In this document: piece after piece, positions 1 to 6,434 of the stretch | How positions within the stretch are numbered: the first letter of the stretch is position 1 | Layout: each line of letters starts with the position of its first letter | Assembly (NCBI GenBank): GCA_947375085.1 | Contig: CANCEQ010000009.1 | Location: forward strand, 1-34,472 | Direction: 5' to 3' | Source of the DNA: Flavobacteriales bacterium | GTDB taxonomy: Bacteria; Bacteroidota; Bacteroidia; Flavobacteriales; Crocinitomicaceae | Length of the DNA stretch: 34,472 nucleotides | The notes under the pieces: model-generated | What the model saw: the letters and a program-made list of their open reading frames with translations, nothing else | The model's database searches: none | Told to the model about the DNA's origin: nothing | Program-made: the position numbers and the translations under genes

Positions 1-275
1 CAAATGCAATTCTGAAAAATGCCAGTTATGAATTTGCTGCAAGAAATCTTGCCATTGGTTTAGGACTTGCTATAGTGGCTGCAAAAGGAGTTCCTGAAAG
101 TATAACAATCGTAACTATAATTAGAGCTTTAGTTGAAATTCAAACGATTGTTACAATCATAGCGACAGGTAATATTTCGACAATGATTTTAATGCCATTG
201 GTATTTTTAATTGTAGAAATATTCATCATCAAAACTCTAGTTGGGGTCATTCAAAAACGAGATGCTTTACAATGA
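1..275 (+). CDS. C-terminal part of a small multi-pass membrane protein (5' end outside window)
   Basis: The reading frame is open from base 3 to the TGA at 273-275, so the gene enters from the left and the ATG at 75 is probably internal. The visible 90 or so residues hold at least three hydrophobic stretches (around NLAIGLGLAIVAA, an isoleucine/threonine-rich middle, and LMPLVFLIVEIFII), so this is an inner-membrane protein. The stop overlaps the ATG of the next gene (ATGA at 272-275), which indicates translational coupling and one operon with the two ABM-fold genes. The family is not recognised with certainty; small four-helix families such as DUF4345 or DoxX-like proteins are possible. Confidence 0.7.
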   Translation, partial: NAILKNASYEFAARNLAIGLGLAIVAAKGVPESITIVTIIRALVEIQTIVTIIATGNISTMILMPLVFLIVEIFIIKTLVGVIQKRDALQ

Positions 276-655
276 AAAAGTTAGGAATAATATTTTTGAT
301 GCTGTTTGCTCTTGCTTTTTTTACAGAGGCACAAACAAAAACGTCAAAAAAAGATAATGGAATGGAATACATAGAAATTGCCAAATTCAAACTAAAACTA
401 GGCTTCACAGATGAACAATTTATAGAAGCCGAAAAGTCAGTTCGCAACGGCTTAATTAAAACTCAAAAAGGTTTCATAAGCCGAGAATTAAGCAAGGACA
501 AAGAAGGATTTTGGCTAATAGATATGCGTTTCGACAACAAAGAAAATATGGACTCTTGGTTTGAAGCATTGAAACAAGACCCGACTATGAAAATATTGGG
601 TTCAATGATAGATTTTCCAACCGTTCGTATGGAATTTTTCACTAAACAAATTTAA
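272..655 (+). CDS. Secreted ABM-fold (dimeric alpha/beta barrel) protein, copy 1
   Basis: This 127-residue protein has an N-terminal signal peptide (hydrophobic LGIIFLMLFALAFFTEAQ, cleavage probably after the TEA-Q region). It is followed by a domain of about 95 residues with the beta-alpha-beta pattern of antibiotic biosynthesis monooxygenase-like proteins: an opening strand EYIEIAKFKLK, the helix DEQFIEAEKSVRNGL, the strand FWLIDMRFDN and a second helix NMDSWFEALKQ. It is a clear paralogue of the next gene, with a shared RNGxIKTQxG core. It overlaps the upstream membrane gene by four bases and ends four bases before its paralogue. Function is not known; many ABM-fold proteins bind or oxidise small aromatic ligands, but no catalytic residue can be assigned. 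Confidence 0.8.
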   Translation: MKKLGIIFLMLFALAFFTEAQTKTSKKDNGMEYIEIAKFKLKLGFTDEQFIEAEKSVRNGLIKTQKGFISRELSKDKEGFWLIDMRFDNKENMDSWFEALKQDPTMKILGSMIDFPTVRMEFFTKQI

Positions 656-659
656 TAAA

Positions 660-1067
660 ATGAACAAAATAAAAATTTTCTCAACAGTATTCGCATTGCT
701 ATTGATGGTATCATTTGCCAATGCACAATCTAATCACAATTCAAAAAATCATAAAAAAATGGAAGTAAAAAGTCAGTATTTAGAAGTAGTTCGTTTTAAA
801 CTAAAAGCGGATGTAACAACGGAACAGTTTTTAAAAGCTGAAAGCGACATTCGCAACGGTGCAATTAAAACACAGGCAGGTTATCAAAGTAGAGATGTTT
901 ATCAAGATACTGACGGATCTTGGTTAGTAATTATTCGTTGGGACGACAAAGCATCGGCAGAAGCTTGGACACCTATTTTTATGGGGCTTAAAGAAGGTCA
1001 AGCTTTTGGTTCTTTAATGGACTTTTCTAGTGCAAGACAAGAGCATTACACTTTGGTAAAACCATAA
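660..1067 (+). CDS. Secreted ABM-fold protein, copy 2
   Basis: This 135-residue protein has a signal peptide ending near FANAQ, a short Asn/His/Lys-rich linker, and the same ABM-like domain as its neighbour. Shared positions include Y-[IL]-E-[IV]-x-[KR]-FKLK, EQF, AE, RNGxIKTQxG, SR, WL and SxMDF. The two genes therefore arose by tandem duplication and have since diverged strongly. It is the last gene of the operon: a terminator hairpin begins 22 bases after the stop. The enzyme activity, if any, is unknown. Export to the periplasm is inferred from the signal peptide. Confidence 0.8.
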   Translation: MNKIKIFSTVFALLLMVSFANAQSNHNSKNHKKMEVKSQYLEVVRFKLKADVTTEQFLKAESDIRNGAIKTQAGYQSRDVYQDTDGSWLVIIRWDDKASAEAWTPIFMGLKEGQAFGSLMDFSSARQEHYTLVKP

Positions 1068-1089
1068 GACAAACTAAAATTATTATAAG

Positions 1090-1121
1090 AAGTTTCTTGT
1101 TTTCGGACAAGGAACTTTTTT
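1090..1121 (+). terminator. Intrinsic terminator after the ABM-fold operon
   Basis: Ten-base arms AAGTTTCTTG (1090-1099) and CAAGGAACTT (1108-1117) pair with one G-T wobble around an eight-base loop and run into a T tract. The position just after the stop at 1067 fits operon termination. Confidence 0.8.
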
Positions 1122-1163
1122 GTATTTTTACGAAATAAAAACAGCGGACAGAAAAGCACGAAC

Positions 1164-1396
1164 GCATAACAGCACATTGGCAATAGGCGGGGTTTCGTCT
1201 ACGCTTGACAGTTTTGTGGTAGCCGAAAGTTCAGTTCTCCGAACAAACTTTTGTGCTGAAAAGCCCGCCCATCGCCAATCTGCTAACCGTTGGGCGCAAG
1301 TTTGTGGTTCTCGCTTCGGGTTTGGGGGAAATCGGCAAGGTTTTAAATCTCTCTTCGGTTTTAGTTCACGGAGGACAACGACCGGAAACAAAAACT
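1164..1396 (+). repeat. Cassette-type repeat, copy 1 (attC-like inverted repeat plus conserved 3' tail)
   Basis: This is a GC-richer island in AT-rich DNA with no credible gene. Arms at about 1171-1191 (GCACATTGGCAATAGGCGGG) and 1263-1283 are inverted copies with few mismatches, enclosing about 70 bases. The outer ends are GCATAAC (1164-1170) and GTTGGGC (1289-1295). The right end matches the integron R' consensus GTTRRRY exactly; the left end is one base off its complement RYYYAAC. The span of 132 bases lies within the attC size range. A tail follows (CGCAAGTTTG, TTCTCGCTTCGGGTTTGGGG, CGGAGGACAACGA and GGAAACAAA) that recurs in the copies near 2240 and 3750. Open frames across the island are artefacts of the palindrome. 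Confidence 0.75.
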
Positions 1397-1515
1397 AATA
1401 AAAAAAAACAGACCAAGTCGGGCGACACCGACAATAAAACTAACTCGATGAGAATATTTTTTTTCAAACATCATCGCTTTTCATTTAAACCATTTTATAT
1501 AATTAAAATAATTCG

Positions 1516-1523
1516 TAAATTTG
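1516..1523 (+). promoter_or_regulatory. -7 promoter element TAAATTTG
   Basis: This matches the Bacteroidota consensus TAnnTTTG and lies six bases before the ATG at 1530. No TTG is found 19 bases upstream (TTT stands there), so only the -7 half is convincing. The leader would be nearly absent. Confidence 0.5.
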
Positions 1524-1529
1524 TACTAT

Positions 1530-1676
1530 ATGAAAAAAGATGTTAATAAAGATTTGGTTTTAAAATCAGTAGCTAAAATAGTTGCTGATAAAGAGGCTGT
1601 TCGTTCTTATATCAAAGGAAAAACTTCTATTGAATCTTTAATAACTAAAGGAATTAAGTTTGCAAAGCCATTATAA
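1530..1676 (+). CDS. 48-residue hypothetical protein
   Basis: The ATG at 1530 opens a 48-codon frame ending at TAA 1674-1676. It begins MKKDVNKDLVLKSVAKIVAD and ends ITKGIKFAKPL. The product is lysine-rich and predicted helical, with no signal peptide or membrane segment. A TAAATTTG element six bases upstream supports expression. Its 3' end overlaps, in another frame, the start of the broken DUF6169-like gene, so the two were probably translationally coupled as a pair. The organisation resembles small bicistronic modules of mobile cassettes, including toxin-antitoxin pairs, but no such role can be shown here. Confidence 0.6.
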   Translation: MKKDVNKDLVLKSVAKIVADKEAVRSYIKGKTSIESLITKGIKFAKPL

Positions 1677-2130
1677 TTACGTTTTTGACGAAATAACTAA
1701 TACCTATAACTTTGTAACTAAAAATGAAATTCTGTATAGAATTGCATTTATAATCGACGAGACATTTACTACAATTTAAGGTGAGGAAATTTCAAATGTA
1801 TTTCAACTTATCGTTGAAAAATCAAATGATGAAATTGAACCTTATGATTCAAAAGTATCAAAAACTATTGAACATATAATTGAAAGATTTTTTCAGAAAA
1901 TTGAAAATTCATTAATATACATCTGTTCTGACGACAATGAAAAAGCGGAGAAAAGACATGAAATTTTCAATAGATGGTATAAAAAATCTAAATACAAGGA
2001 AGTAATCATAAAAATTGACAATATCATTTCTGTTTCAATAAGCGAAAATGAAAAACAAAAATTATATACTTCATTCATGTTCCATAAACAGAACTCTAAT
2101 TTCGAAAAACTATTAGAAATTTATAGCTAG
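1660..2130 (+). pseudogene. DUF6169-like protein gene interrupted by an in-frame stop
   Basis: A single frame runs from a TTG at about 1660 to TAG at 2128-2130 (about 156 codons) and is broken once, by TAA at 1777-1779. The 39 codons before it read as HYNYVFDEITNTYNFVTKNE and onwards, and the codons after it continue with SNVFQLIVEKSNDEIEPYDS, ERFFQKIENSLIYICSDDNE and YTSFMFHKQNSNFEKLLEIY. The whole fits my recollection of the Bacteroidota family DUF6169, whose function is unknown. That memory also suggests a serine at the stop position (TCA to TAA, one base), but no alignment was possible. A shorter product from an internal start is possible. It follows the 48-residue gene and precedes the second repeat copy. 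Confidence 0.65.
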
Positions 2131-2161
2131 TTAGAAAAAGTCCTTAACGAAGAAAAATAAT

Positions 2162-2345
2162 CAGCCCCAACAACTGTTTCGCGACAACGGGCGACAAGTA
2201 CAAGGTTTGTTAGACCGCCGACACCTAGCAGCAAAACGTTATTCGCAAAAATTTGAAATTTTCGCTTTGTGCCTGGGGGAAGTCGAAAATTTTTAATATT
2301 TTGCTTCGATTATAATTAACGGAGGACCACGAACAGAAACAAATT
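2162..2345 (+). repeat. Cassette-type repeat, copy 2
   Basis: This island (with flanks, 2131-2518) has no gene. It shares GACAACGGGC and an AGGT-type segment with copy 3, and shares GTTTGTTAG (2204-2212), AAAACGT (2232-2238), a CGCAAA..TTTGAAATT block, a CTGGGGGAAGTC block and CGGAGGAC..CGA..AGAAACAAA with copies 1 and 4. The dyad symmetry seen in copy 1 is largely lost. It follows the stop of the DUF6169-like gene by about 30 bases. Confidence 0.65.
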
Positions 2346-2395
2346 ATATTAAAAATTTAAGTTCTAAAATGGGCTTTAGGACAAAATTAAAACAA

Positions 2396-2403
2396 TATAT
2401 TTG
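2396..2403 (+). promoter_or_regulatory. Possible -7 element TATATTTG
   Basis: This matches TAnnTTTG in the gap between repeat copy 2 and the small membrane gene at 2519. It has no TTG at the right distance and leaves a leader of more than 100 bases, so support is weak. Confidence 0.3.
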
Positions 2404-2518
2404 ACAACAAATTCAGTTTGTAGAATCAAAGAGACAAACATACACGGTCGACCTTGATTGGACGAACTGAACTTGAAAATGTGAAGTCAAAAAACAGTAT
2501 TTAAACCAAAAATCAATT

Positions 2519-2683
2519 ATGTATAGAATCATTTTTCCGCTTGTATTTATTTCACTTTTTATAATTTGGTTTGTATACAGAGCCATTGTAAAGAAAGACA
2601 TAAAACAGAATTTAAATAAAGTTTATCTTGGCTTGTTTTTCATACTTATTTGGGCAGTAATATATTGGTTACTTCTAAAATAA
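2519..2683 (+). CDS. 54-residue two-helix membrane protein
   Basis: The ATG at 2519 opens a 54-codon frame ending at TAA 2681-2683. Two hydrophobic segments are plain: residues about 4-20 (IIFPLVFISLFIIWFVY) and about 37-53 (LGLFFILIWAVIYWLLL). They are joined by a charged turn AIVKKDIKQNLNK, so both termini should face the same side of the inner membrane. It stands alone between repeat copies 2 and 3, as a one-gene cassette would. The function is unknown. The composition and the absence of competing frames make it more likely real than chance. Confidence 0.55.
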   Translation: MYRIIFPLVFISLFIIWFVYRAIVKKDIKQNLNKVYLGLFFILIWAVIYWLLLK

Positions 2684-2775
2684 AACTATTATTTGACATT
2701 CACGGGTCGACAAAAACTGAACTCGAGAGACAAATATAACCGGCTGACCTTGGTAGGTTACACCATAAAATTCAG

Positions 2776-2845
2776 CGCATAACAGCTCCTATCTGACAAC
2801 GGGCTGAGATGCACTAGGTCCAGAAGCCCGCTGCCTCCTAACTCC
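2776..2845 (+). repeat. Cassette-type repeat, copy 3 (short form)
   Basis: CGCATAACAGC at 2776-2786 is identical to the left end of copy 1. Inside, ACAACGGGCT and AAGCCCGCTG form a hairpin of about eight pairs, and GACAACGGGC matches copy 2. The conserved 3' tail of the other copies is missing. A small stem CTAACT/AGTTAG follows (2839-2857), and the lipoprotein gene begins about 40 bases later. Confidence 0.6.
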
Positions 2846-2895
2846 AAAAAGTTAGTTTCTATTTTAATTCGACAGTGAAAAAATCAAAAACGATA

Positions 2896-3660
2896 ATGAA
2901 AAGATATATACATGTATTGACAATTTTATTTGCACTTATGTTTCAATCTTGCGGACTTAAAACTGCAAAAGAAGTTGGGCTACATTTTTCAACAGAAAAA
3001 TCAAAACTGCCTGATTCGCTGACTTGGAAGAAAATAGGTTTTGCAAAAGAATTGATTAATCAAAAAGCAATGATAGTAGTAATTAGTGGAGGTACGAATC
3101 CAATTCCATTAGACAAGTGGAACGAATTTAAACCCTCATTTCCTTACAAAAAAAACATTGACAGACATTTGCTTTTTCAACAAACGGCATTTTATCGTTC
3201 TCCAAATACGGATGTGAATTGCAAAGAACCTGACTGTATAAAACAAAGAGAATATAAAAATTTTACTTGGGTAGAAATGGCGAAACCAATTTGTGTAGAT
3301 TTTGTAGGTGGTAAAACTGATATACTCAAACCAGAAAAAGGACATTTGGTGATAAAAACTATTCAAAAATGTCAGACCGTTATGTTTACCGATAGTATTT
3401 TTCAACTTACCGACAACAAAGGGAATTATTGCGTAATGCATGCAACGGAAACAGGTAAGCCAGATACAACAGCAACTTTACCTAGCGGTTGGACATTAAA
3501 AAAAGTGATTTTGAAAGAGCCGTTAATCATATCACCTTTTGGAGGTGGTAATGAATGTTACTAAAATATCATTGGAGACAATTTAGGACAAGGCTATCAT
3601 CAATATATTTTTGCTGACACAATTTATCCGTCAAATGGGAATAAACAAGATAACAATTGA
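2896..3660 (+). pseudogene. Lipoprotein gene with late in-frame stop
   Basis: The ATG at 2896 gives MKRYIHVLTILFALMFQSCG, a lipoprotein signal with lipobox cysteine at residue 19. A GTG at 2875 in the same frame would add seven charged residues and is less likely. The frame stops at TAA 3562-3564 after ..GGGNECY, but continues without a frame change as NIIGDNLGQGYHQYIFADTI and on to TGA at 3658-3660. The tail looks coding, so the gene has probably lost about 32 C-terminal codons through one base change. Cysteine pairs (VNCKEPDC, KCQ) suggest an exported disulfide-containing protein. The family is not recognised. It sits between repeat copies 3 and 4. Confidence 0.6.
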
Positions 3661-3687
3661 AAATAATAACATCAGCATGCAGGTCTT

Positions 3688-3835
3688 TGTCCCAACGAGC
3701 TAAAAAGCACTGTGTTTGTTAGCCTAATGACTACCAACAGTAAAACGTCACCTGCAAATTTGGAAATTCTCTCTTCGGGCTTTGGGGAATTATTATCTCA
3801 CTTCGAAATATAAATTACAACGAAAAAAAGAACAA
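3688..3835 (+). repeat. Cassette-type repeat, copy 4
   Basis: GTTTGTTAG (3714-3722), a GAC..CC..ACAG segment, AAAACGT (3742-3748), GCAAATTTGGAAATTCTC and CTTCGGGCTTTGGGGAA align with copies 2 and 1. The CGGAGGACAACG tail is decayed to ACAACGAAAAAAAGAACAAA. It begins about 30 bases after the lipoprotein frame. The rest of the gap to 3928 is AT-rich. Confidence 0.65.
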
Positions 3836-3877
3836 ATACATTAAACAATTTATAAAGGAAAATACAAACATTTAAAG

Positions 3878-3885
3878 TATTTTTG
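3878..3885 (+). promoter_or_regulatory. -7 promoter element TATTTTTG for fic
   Basis: This matches TAnnTTTG 43 bases upstream of the fic ATG. No TTG is found 19 bases further up, so only the -7 half is supported. Confidence 0.4.
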
Positions 3886-3928
3886 AGATACTATTTAGGA
3901 TTTCTAAAACTAAATTTCCAACTATTTT

Positions 3929-4489
3929 ATGAAAAACATAGATAAAAAAAGTTTAGAAAATGCTTATCGATTGTTTGATACAAACGATATTAATAAAATC
4001 GATATTGGCACTACCAAAGGATTAATTGATATCCATATTTATTTATTTGGTGGACTTTATGATTTTGCGGGTAAAATCCGAACAAAAAACATATCAAAAG
4101 GTGGTTTTAGATTTGCAAATGCGTTGTATTTAAATGAAATTTTGGTCAAAATTGAACAAATGCCCGAAACTACATTTGAAGAAATAGTTGCCAAATATGT
4201 AGAGATGAATATTGCTCATCCATTTATGGAGGGGAATGGAAGAACTATGCGTATATGGCTTGATTTACTCCTAAAAAATAAATTAAAAAAAATAGTAAAC
4301 TGGCAATTTGTAGATAAATCACTTTATTTACAAAGTATGGAAAGAAGTCCTATTAACGACTTAGAATTAAGAACCTTACTATATGCTAATTTAACAGATG
4401 AAATTAACAACAGAGAAATTATTTTTAAAGGGATAGAACAATCTTATTATTATGAAGGTTATCAAAAGGAAGATGACGATGAAGAATAA
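3929..4489 (+). CDS. fic: Class III Fic protein (protein AMP-transferase) with C-terminal inhibitory helix
   Basis: The 186-residue protein carries the complete Fic motif HPFMEGNGR at residues 97-105, with catalytic His97 and the phosphate-binding GNGR loop, plus the upstream flap region LYDFAGKIR. Fic enzymes transfer AMP from ATP to a hydroxyl side chain of a target protein. Near the C-terminus, S172-YYY-E176-G177 fits the inhibitory motif [ST]xxxE[GN]. Its place at the end marks class III, the self-inhibited type of Neisseria meningitidis NmFic, whose reported target is DNA gyrase. Length and the NxNDLELR and [14 protein letters not shown] regions agree with that group. A separate antitoxin should therefore not be needed. 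An acidic tail EDDDEE ends the protein. The next gene begins 21 bases later. Confidence 0.92.
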   Translation: MKNIDKKSLENAYRLFDTNDINKIDIGTTKGLIDIHIYLFGGLYDFAGKIRTKNISKGGFRFANALYLNEILVKIEQMPETTFEEIVAKYVEMNIAHPFMEGNGRTMRIWLDLLLKNKLKKIVNWQFVDKSLYLQSMERSPINDLELRTLLYANLTDEINNREIIFKGIEQSYYYEGYQKEDDDEE

Positions 4490-4510
4490 TTTGAAATTAA
4501 ATAAGCTTGA

Positions 4511-4792
4511 ATGACTAAAAAATTAAATCCAAAATTAACTTCACTCGATGATTTAATTAAGAAAGAATATGGAGAAATAGGCTCTAATAAAAGAGATGAA
4601 TTCGAAGAGGATTTTGAAATTTTCAAAATTGACCTTATTAAAAATTTCGAAGACTTAATTGAATTTGAATACGGAAAAATTGGCTCTGAATCTAGACTAG
4701 AATATGAGAAAAGTGCTTATTTATTCATAAAAAATGAAATTATTAAAAACGCTAAATCATCTCAAAATCAAACAACTAAAAAGAAGAATTAA
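4511..4792 (+). CDS. Small acidic protein of two tandem motif copies, linked to fic
   Basis: This 93-residue protein is built from two similar units of about 35 residues: SLDDLIKKEYGEIGSNKRDE then EFEEDFEIFKIDLI, and NFEDLIEFEYGKIGSESRLE then YEKSAYLFIKNEII. No signal peptide or membrane segment is present. The unit DLIxxEYGxIGSxxRxEfE resembles the N-terminal segment that precedes the helix-turn-helix domain in many XRE-type antitoxins of Bacteroidota, but no HTH follows here. It lies 21 bases after fic on the same strand, so co-transcription is likely. It could be a Fic regulator or an unrelated passenger. A role is inferred only from position, since the Fic protein has its own inhibitory helix. 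Confidence 0.7.
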   Translation: MTKKLNPKLTSLDDLIKKEYGEIGSNKRDEFEEDFEIFKIDLIKNFEDLIEFEYGKIGSESRLEYEKSAYLFIKNEIIKNAKSSQNQTTKKKN

Positions 4793-4813
4793 ATCCAATT
4801 TTACAATAAAAAG

Positions 4814-5149
4814 ATGAAGAATTTATTAACTTTAGCAATGATGATACTTGCAATTGGGGTTGTTAAAGCACAGAAAGTATATACAGAAGATGTAGCCTCA
4901 AGAGCAGATTTAAAAGTTTACGTTGAAACAGTTGAATCTAGAGCAGACCTTTTAGTCTATAAAGAAAGTGTTGCATCAAGAGCAACTGGAAATGAAGGTA
5001 TATGGTTTTTTGAAAGTGTTAAATCAAGAGCTGATAAAAGTATATATTTTGAAAATGTCGCATCGAGAGCAGACCTGAAAATTTGTTTTACCAACGTTAA
5101 GTCAAGAGCCGGTTGGAAAAATGCTTCAAAAAAAAACTTATTGTATTAA
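4814..5149 (+). CDS. Secreted six-repeat protein, DUF6150 family
   Basis: This 111-residue protein has a signal peptide (LLTLAMMILAIGVVKAQ). It is followed by six degenerate repeats of about 14-17 residues, each with a strand-like V-Y or F-F start and the motif V-x-SRA: DVASRADLK, TVESRADLL, SVASRATGN, SVKSRADKS, NVASRADLK and NVKSRAGWK. The pattern fits DUF6150 as I know it, a Bacteroidota family of repeated short strands with no assigned function. The repeat probably folds as a small beta-solenoid or propeller-like sheet in the periplasm (inference). It starts 21 bases after the preceding gene, so it may share the fic transcript. A weak hairpin (TGAGC/GCTCA, 5164-5178) follows. Confidence 0.8.
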   Translation: MKNLLTLAMMILAIGVVKAQKVYTEDVASRADLKVYVETVESRADLLVYKESVASRATGNEGIWFFESVKSRADKSIYFENVASRADLKICFTNVKSRAGWKNASKKNLLY

Positions 5150-5193
5150 ACAAAAGCAAAACATGAGCGCTAAGCTCAAGAATAAAGATAGCA

Positions 5194-5826
5194 ATGAATA
5201 TAACAATCATAGGAGCATCCGCTGGAATTGGATTAGAAGCAGTAAAAAGAGGATTGAAAAGAAACCATACCATAACAACACTTTCTCGATCTGAAATTAA
5301 TTTAGAAGAGAAAAAAACGTTCAATATGGTACTTGGTGATGCAACTAATAAAGCTGATGTATTAACTTCAATTCAAAACGCAGAAGCTATTATTATAACA
5401 TTGGGTACAAGTAAAAATAGGAAGACTACTACCCTTTTTTCAGATTTCGCTAAATTAATAGTAGAAATAAACAATGAGAAAAAAATAGATGTCCCATTTA
5501 TTTTTGTAACAGGATTTGGAGCTGGAGAAAGTAAAAATTATGTTCCTTGGATTGTGAAAATGTTTTTAAAATACCTTTTAAAAGACGTCTATGCTGATAA
5601 AACTAAAATGGAAGAAATAATCACTAATTCAGATTTGAATTGGACAGTTGTGAGACCAGGAAGATTATTAGACAAAGAGTTGACAGAAAAATACCGTACC
5701 GAAAACAATTTATTCAAAGGAATTAATATTGGTGGCATTAATAGAGCAGATGTAGCGGATTTTTTAATTAAACAAGCAGAAAATCAAACTGAATTAAAAA
5801 AATATGTTGGTATTTCTGAAAAGTAG
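5194..5826 (+). CDS. NAD(P)-binding oxidoreductase-like protein (atypical SDR / NmrA-like)
   Basis: The 210-residue protein begins with a Rossmann strand and glycine loop, MNITIIGASAGIGLEAVKRG, fitting the GxxGxxG form of atypical short-chain dehydrogenases. Next come VLGDATN, typical of the acidic position after strand 3, the strand AIIITLG, and a stretch FIFVTGFGAGESK where classical enzymes carry the serine. WTVVRPGRLLD is the usual substrate-side segment of NmrA/YwnB-type proteins, and NRADVADFLIKQ closes the fold. The YxxxK catalytic pair is not clear, so it may be a redox-sensing or reductase-like protein. It is probably cytoplasmic. The start ATG lies 44 bases after the DUF6150 gene. 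Confidence 0.85.
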   Translation: MNITIIGASAGIGLEAVKRGLKRNHTITTLSRSEINLEEKKTFNMVLGDATNKADVLTSIQNAEAIIITLGTSKNRKTTTLFSDFAKLIVEINNEKKIDVPFIFVTGFGAGESKNYVPWIVKMFLKYLLKDVYADKTKMEEIITNSDLNWTVVRPGRLLDKELTEKYRTENNLFKGINIGGINRADVADFLIKQAENQTELKKYVGISEK

Positions 5827-5892
5827 AAGGAAATATAAGTCACATACCTAATTAAATTATTGAAAATAAGTCAAATACTTAAATCGCTATTT

Positions 5893-6291
5893 ATGAGTAT
5901 ATTAAAAGTTACAAGTAAAAGAGAATTACTGAATATTTTAAGAAGTTATAAAATCTACATTGATGGTAAATTAGTAGGTAAAGTTCAAAATGGTAAAATT
6001 CAAAATTTTGAAATTGAACCAGGGAATCATAAAGTTTATGCAAAATTAGACTTATTTAAAAGCAATGAAATCGATGTTCAAATCAATGAAAATGAAGTTA
6101 CAGAAATAAATTTAAAAGGTTCAGATTTTATTCTTGCTGCTGTAACTTTTTATTTCATAGTAATTCTATTTATAACTATAACAAAGTATTTTTTAAATAT
6201 AAATACAGAATCCAAATTTCCTGTTTTTCTGTTACTATTCGCTGTAATATTTAAAGATGCCATTTTAAAAATTAAAGAAGTTAAAAAATAA
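5893..6291 (+). CDS. Membrane protein with PEGA-like N-terminal domain
   Basis: The ATG at 5893 is preferred over a TTG at 5860 because the added residues are not needed by the fold. Residues about 15-70 form short strands, YKIYIDGKLVGKVQNGKIQN then FEIEPGNHKVYAKLD and NEIDVQINENEVTEINL. This is the layout of PEGA or carboxypeptidase-regulatory-like beta-sandwich domains (IDG..V....F.I.PG.H.V). Two hydrophobic segments follow (ILAAVTFYFIVILFITIT and FPVFLLLFAVIF), anchoring it in the inner membrane. The family is otherwise unrecognised. It stands alone with 66 bases before it and 143 bases after it. Confidence 0.65.
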   Translation: MSILKVTSKRELLNILRSYKIYIDGKLVGKVQNGKIQNFEIEPGNHKVYAKLDLFKSNEIDVQINENEVTEINLKGSDFILAAVTFYFIVILFITITKYFLNINTESKFPVFLLLFAVIFKDAILKIKEVKK

Positions 6292-6369
6292 TCAAGTGTT
6301 GACTGAACAAGACCTAATGAACAGATCATCTTACATTGAAACTAAAAATAAACAGTTTGATAATTATTG

Positions 6370-6377
6370 TAAATTTG
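6370..6377 (+). promoter_or_regulatory. -7 promoter element TAAATTTG for the RDD gene
   Basis: This matches TAnnTTTG 57 bases before the ATG at 6435. The upstream TTTG at 6356-6359 is too close to act as the -33 half. Confidence 0.4.
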
Positions 6378-6434
6378 TTGTTTAAAAAATAACTTAATTA
6401 TACTAAACCTATAACCAATAAATTAAATAACAAA

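Noticed and set aside
247..447. A minus-strand frame opposite ABM-fold copy 1
   Set aside because: It is an antisense shadow of a well-supported gene.
1120..1398. Open frames on both strands across repeat copy 1
   Set aside because: They arise from the palindromic, stop-poor repeat. The two strands give mirror-like frames and there is no start context or family similarity.
1893..2078. A minus-strand frame opposite the DUF6169-like gene
   Set aside because: It is a shadow of the broken plus-strand gene.
3929..4792. fic plus downstream gene as a classical toxin-antitoxin pair
   Set aside because: The Fic protein carries the class III inhibitory motif, and the downstream protein lacks both an inhibitory [ST]xxxE[GN] and an HTH. 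A regulator is still possible, but the classical reading is not supported.
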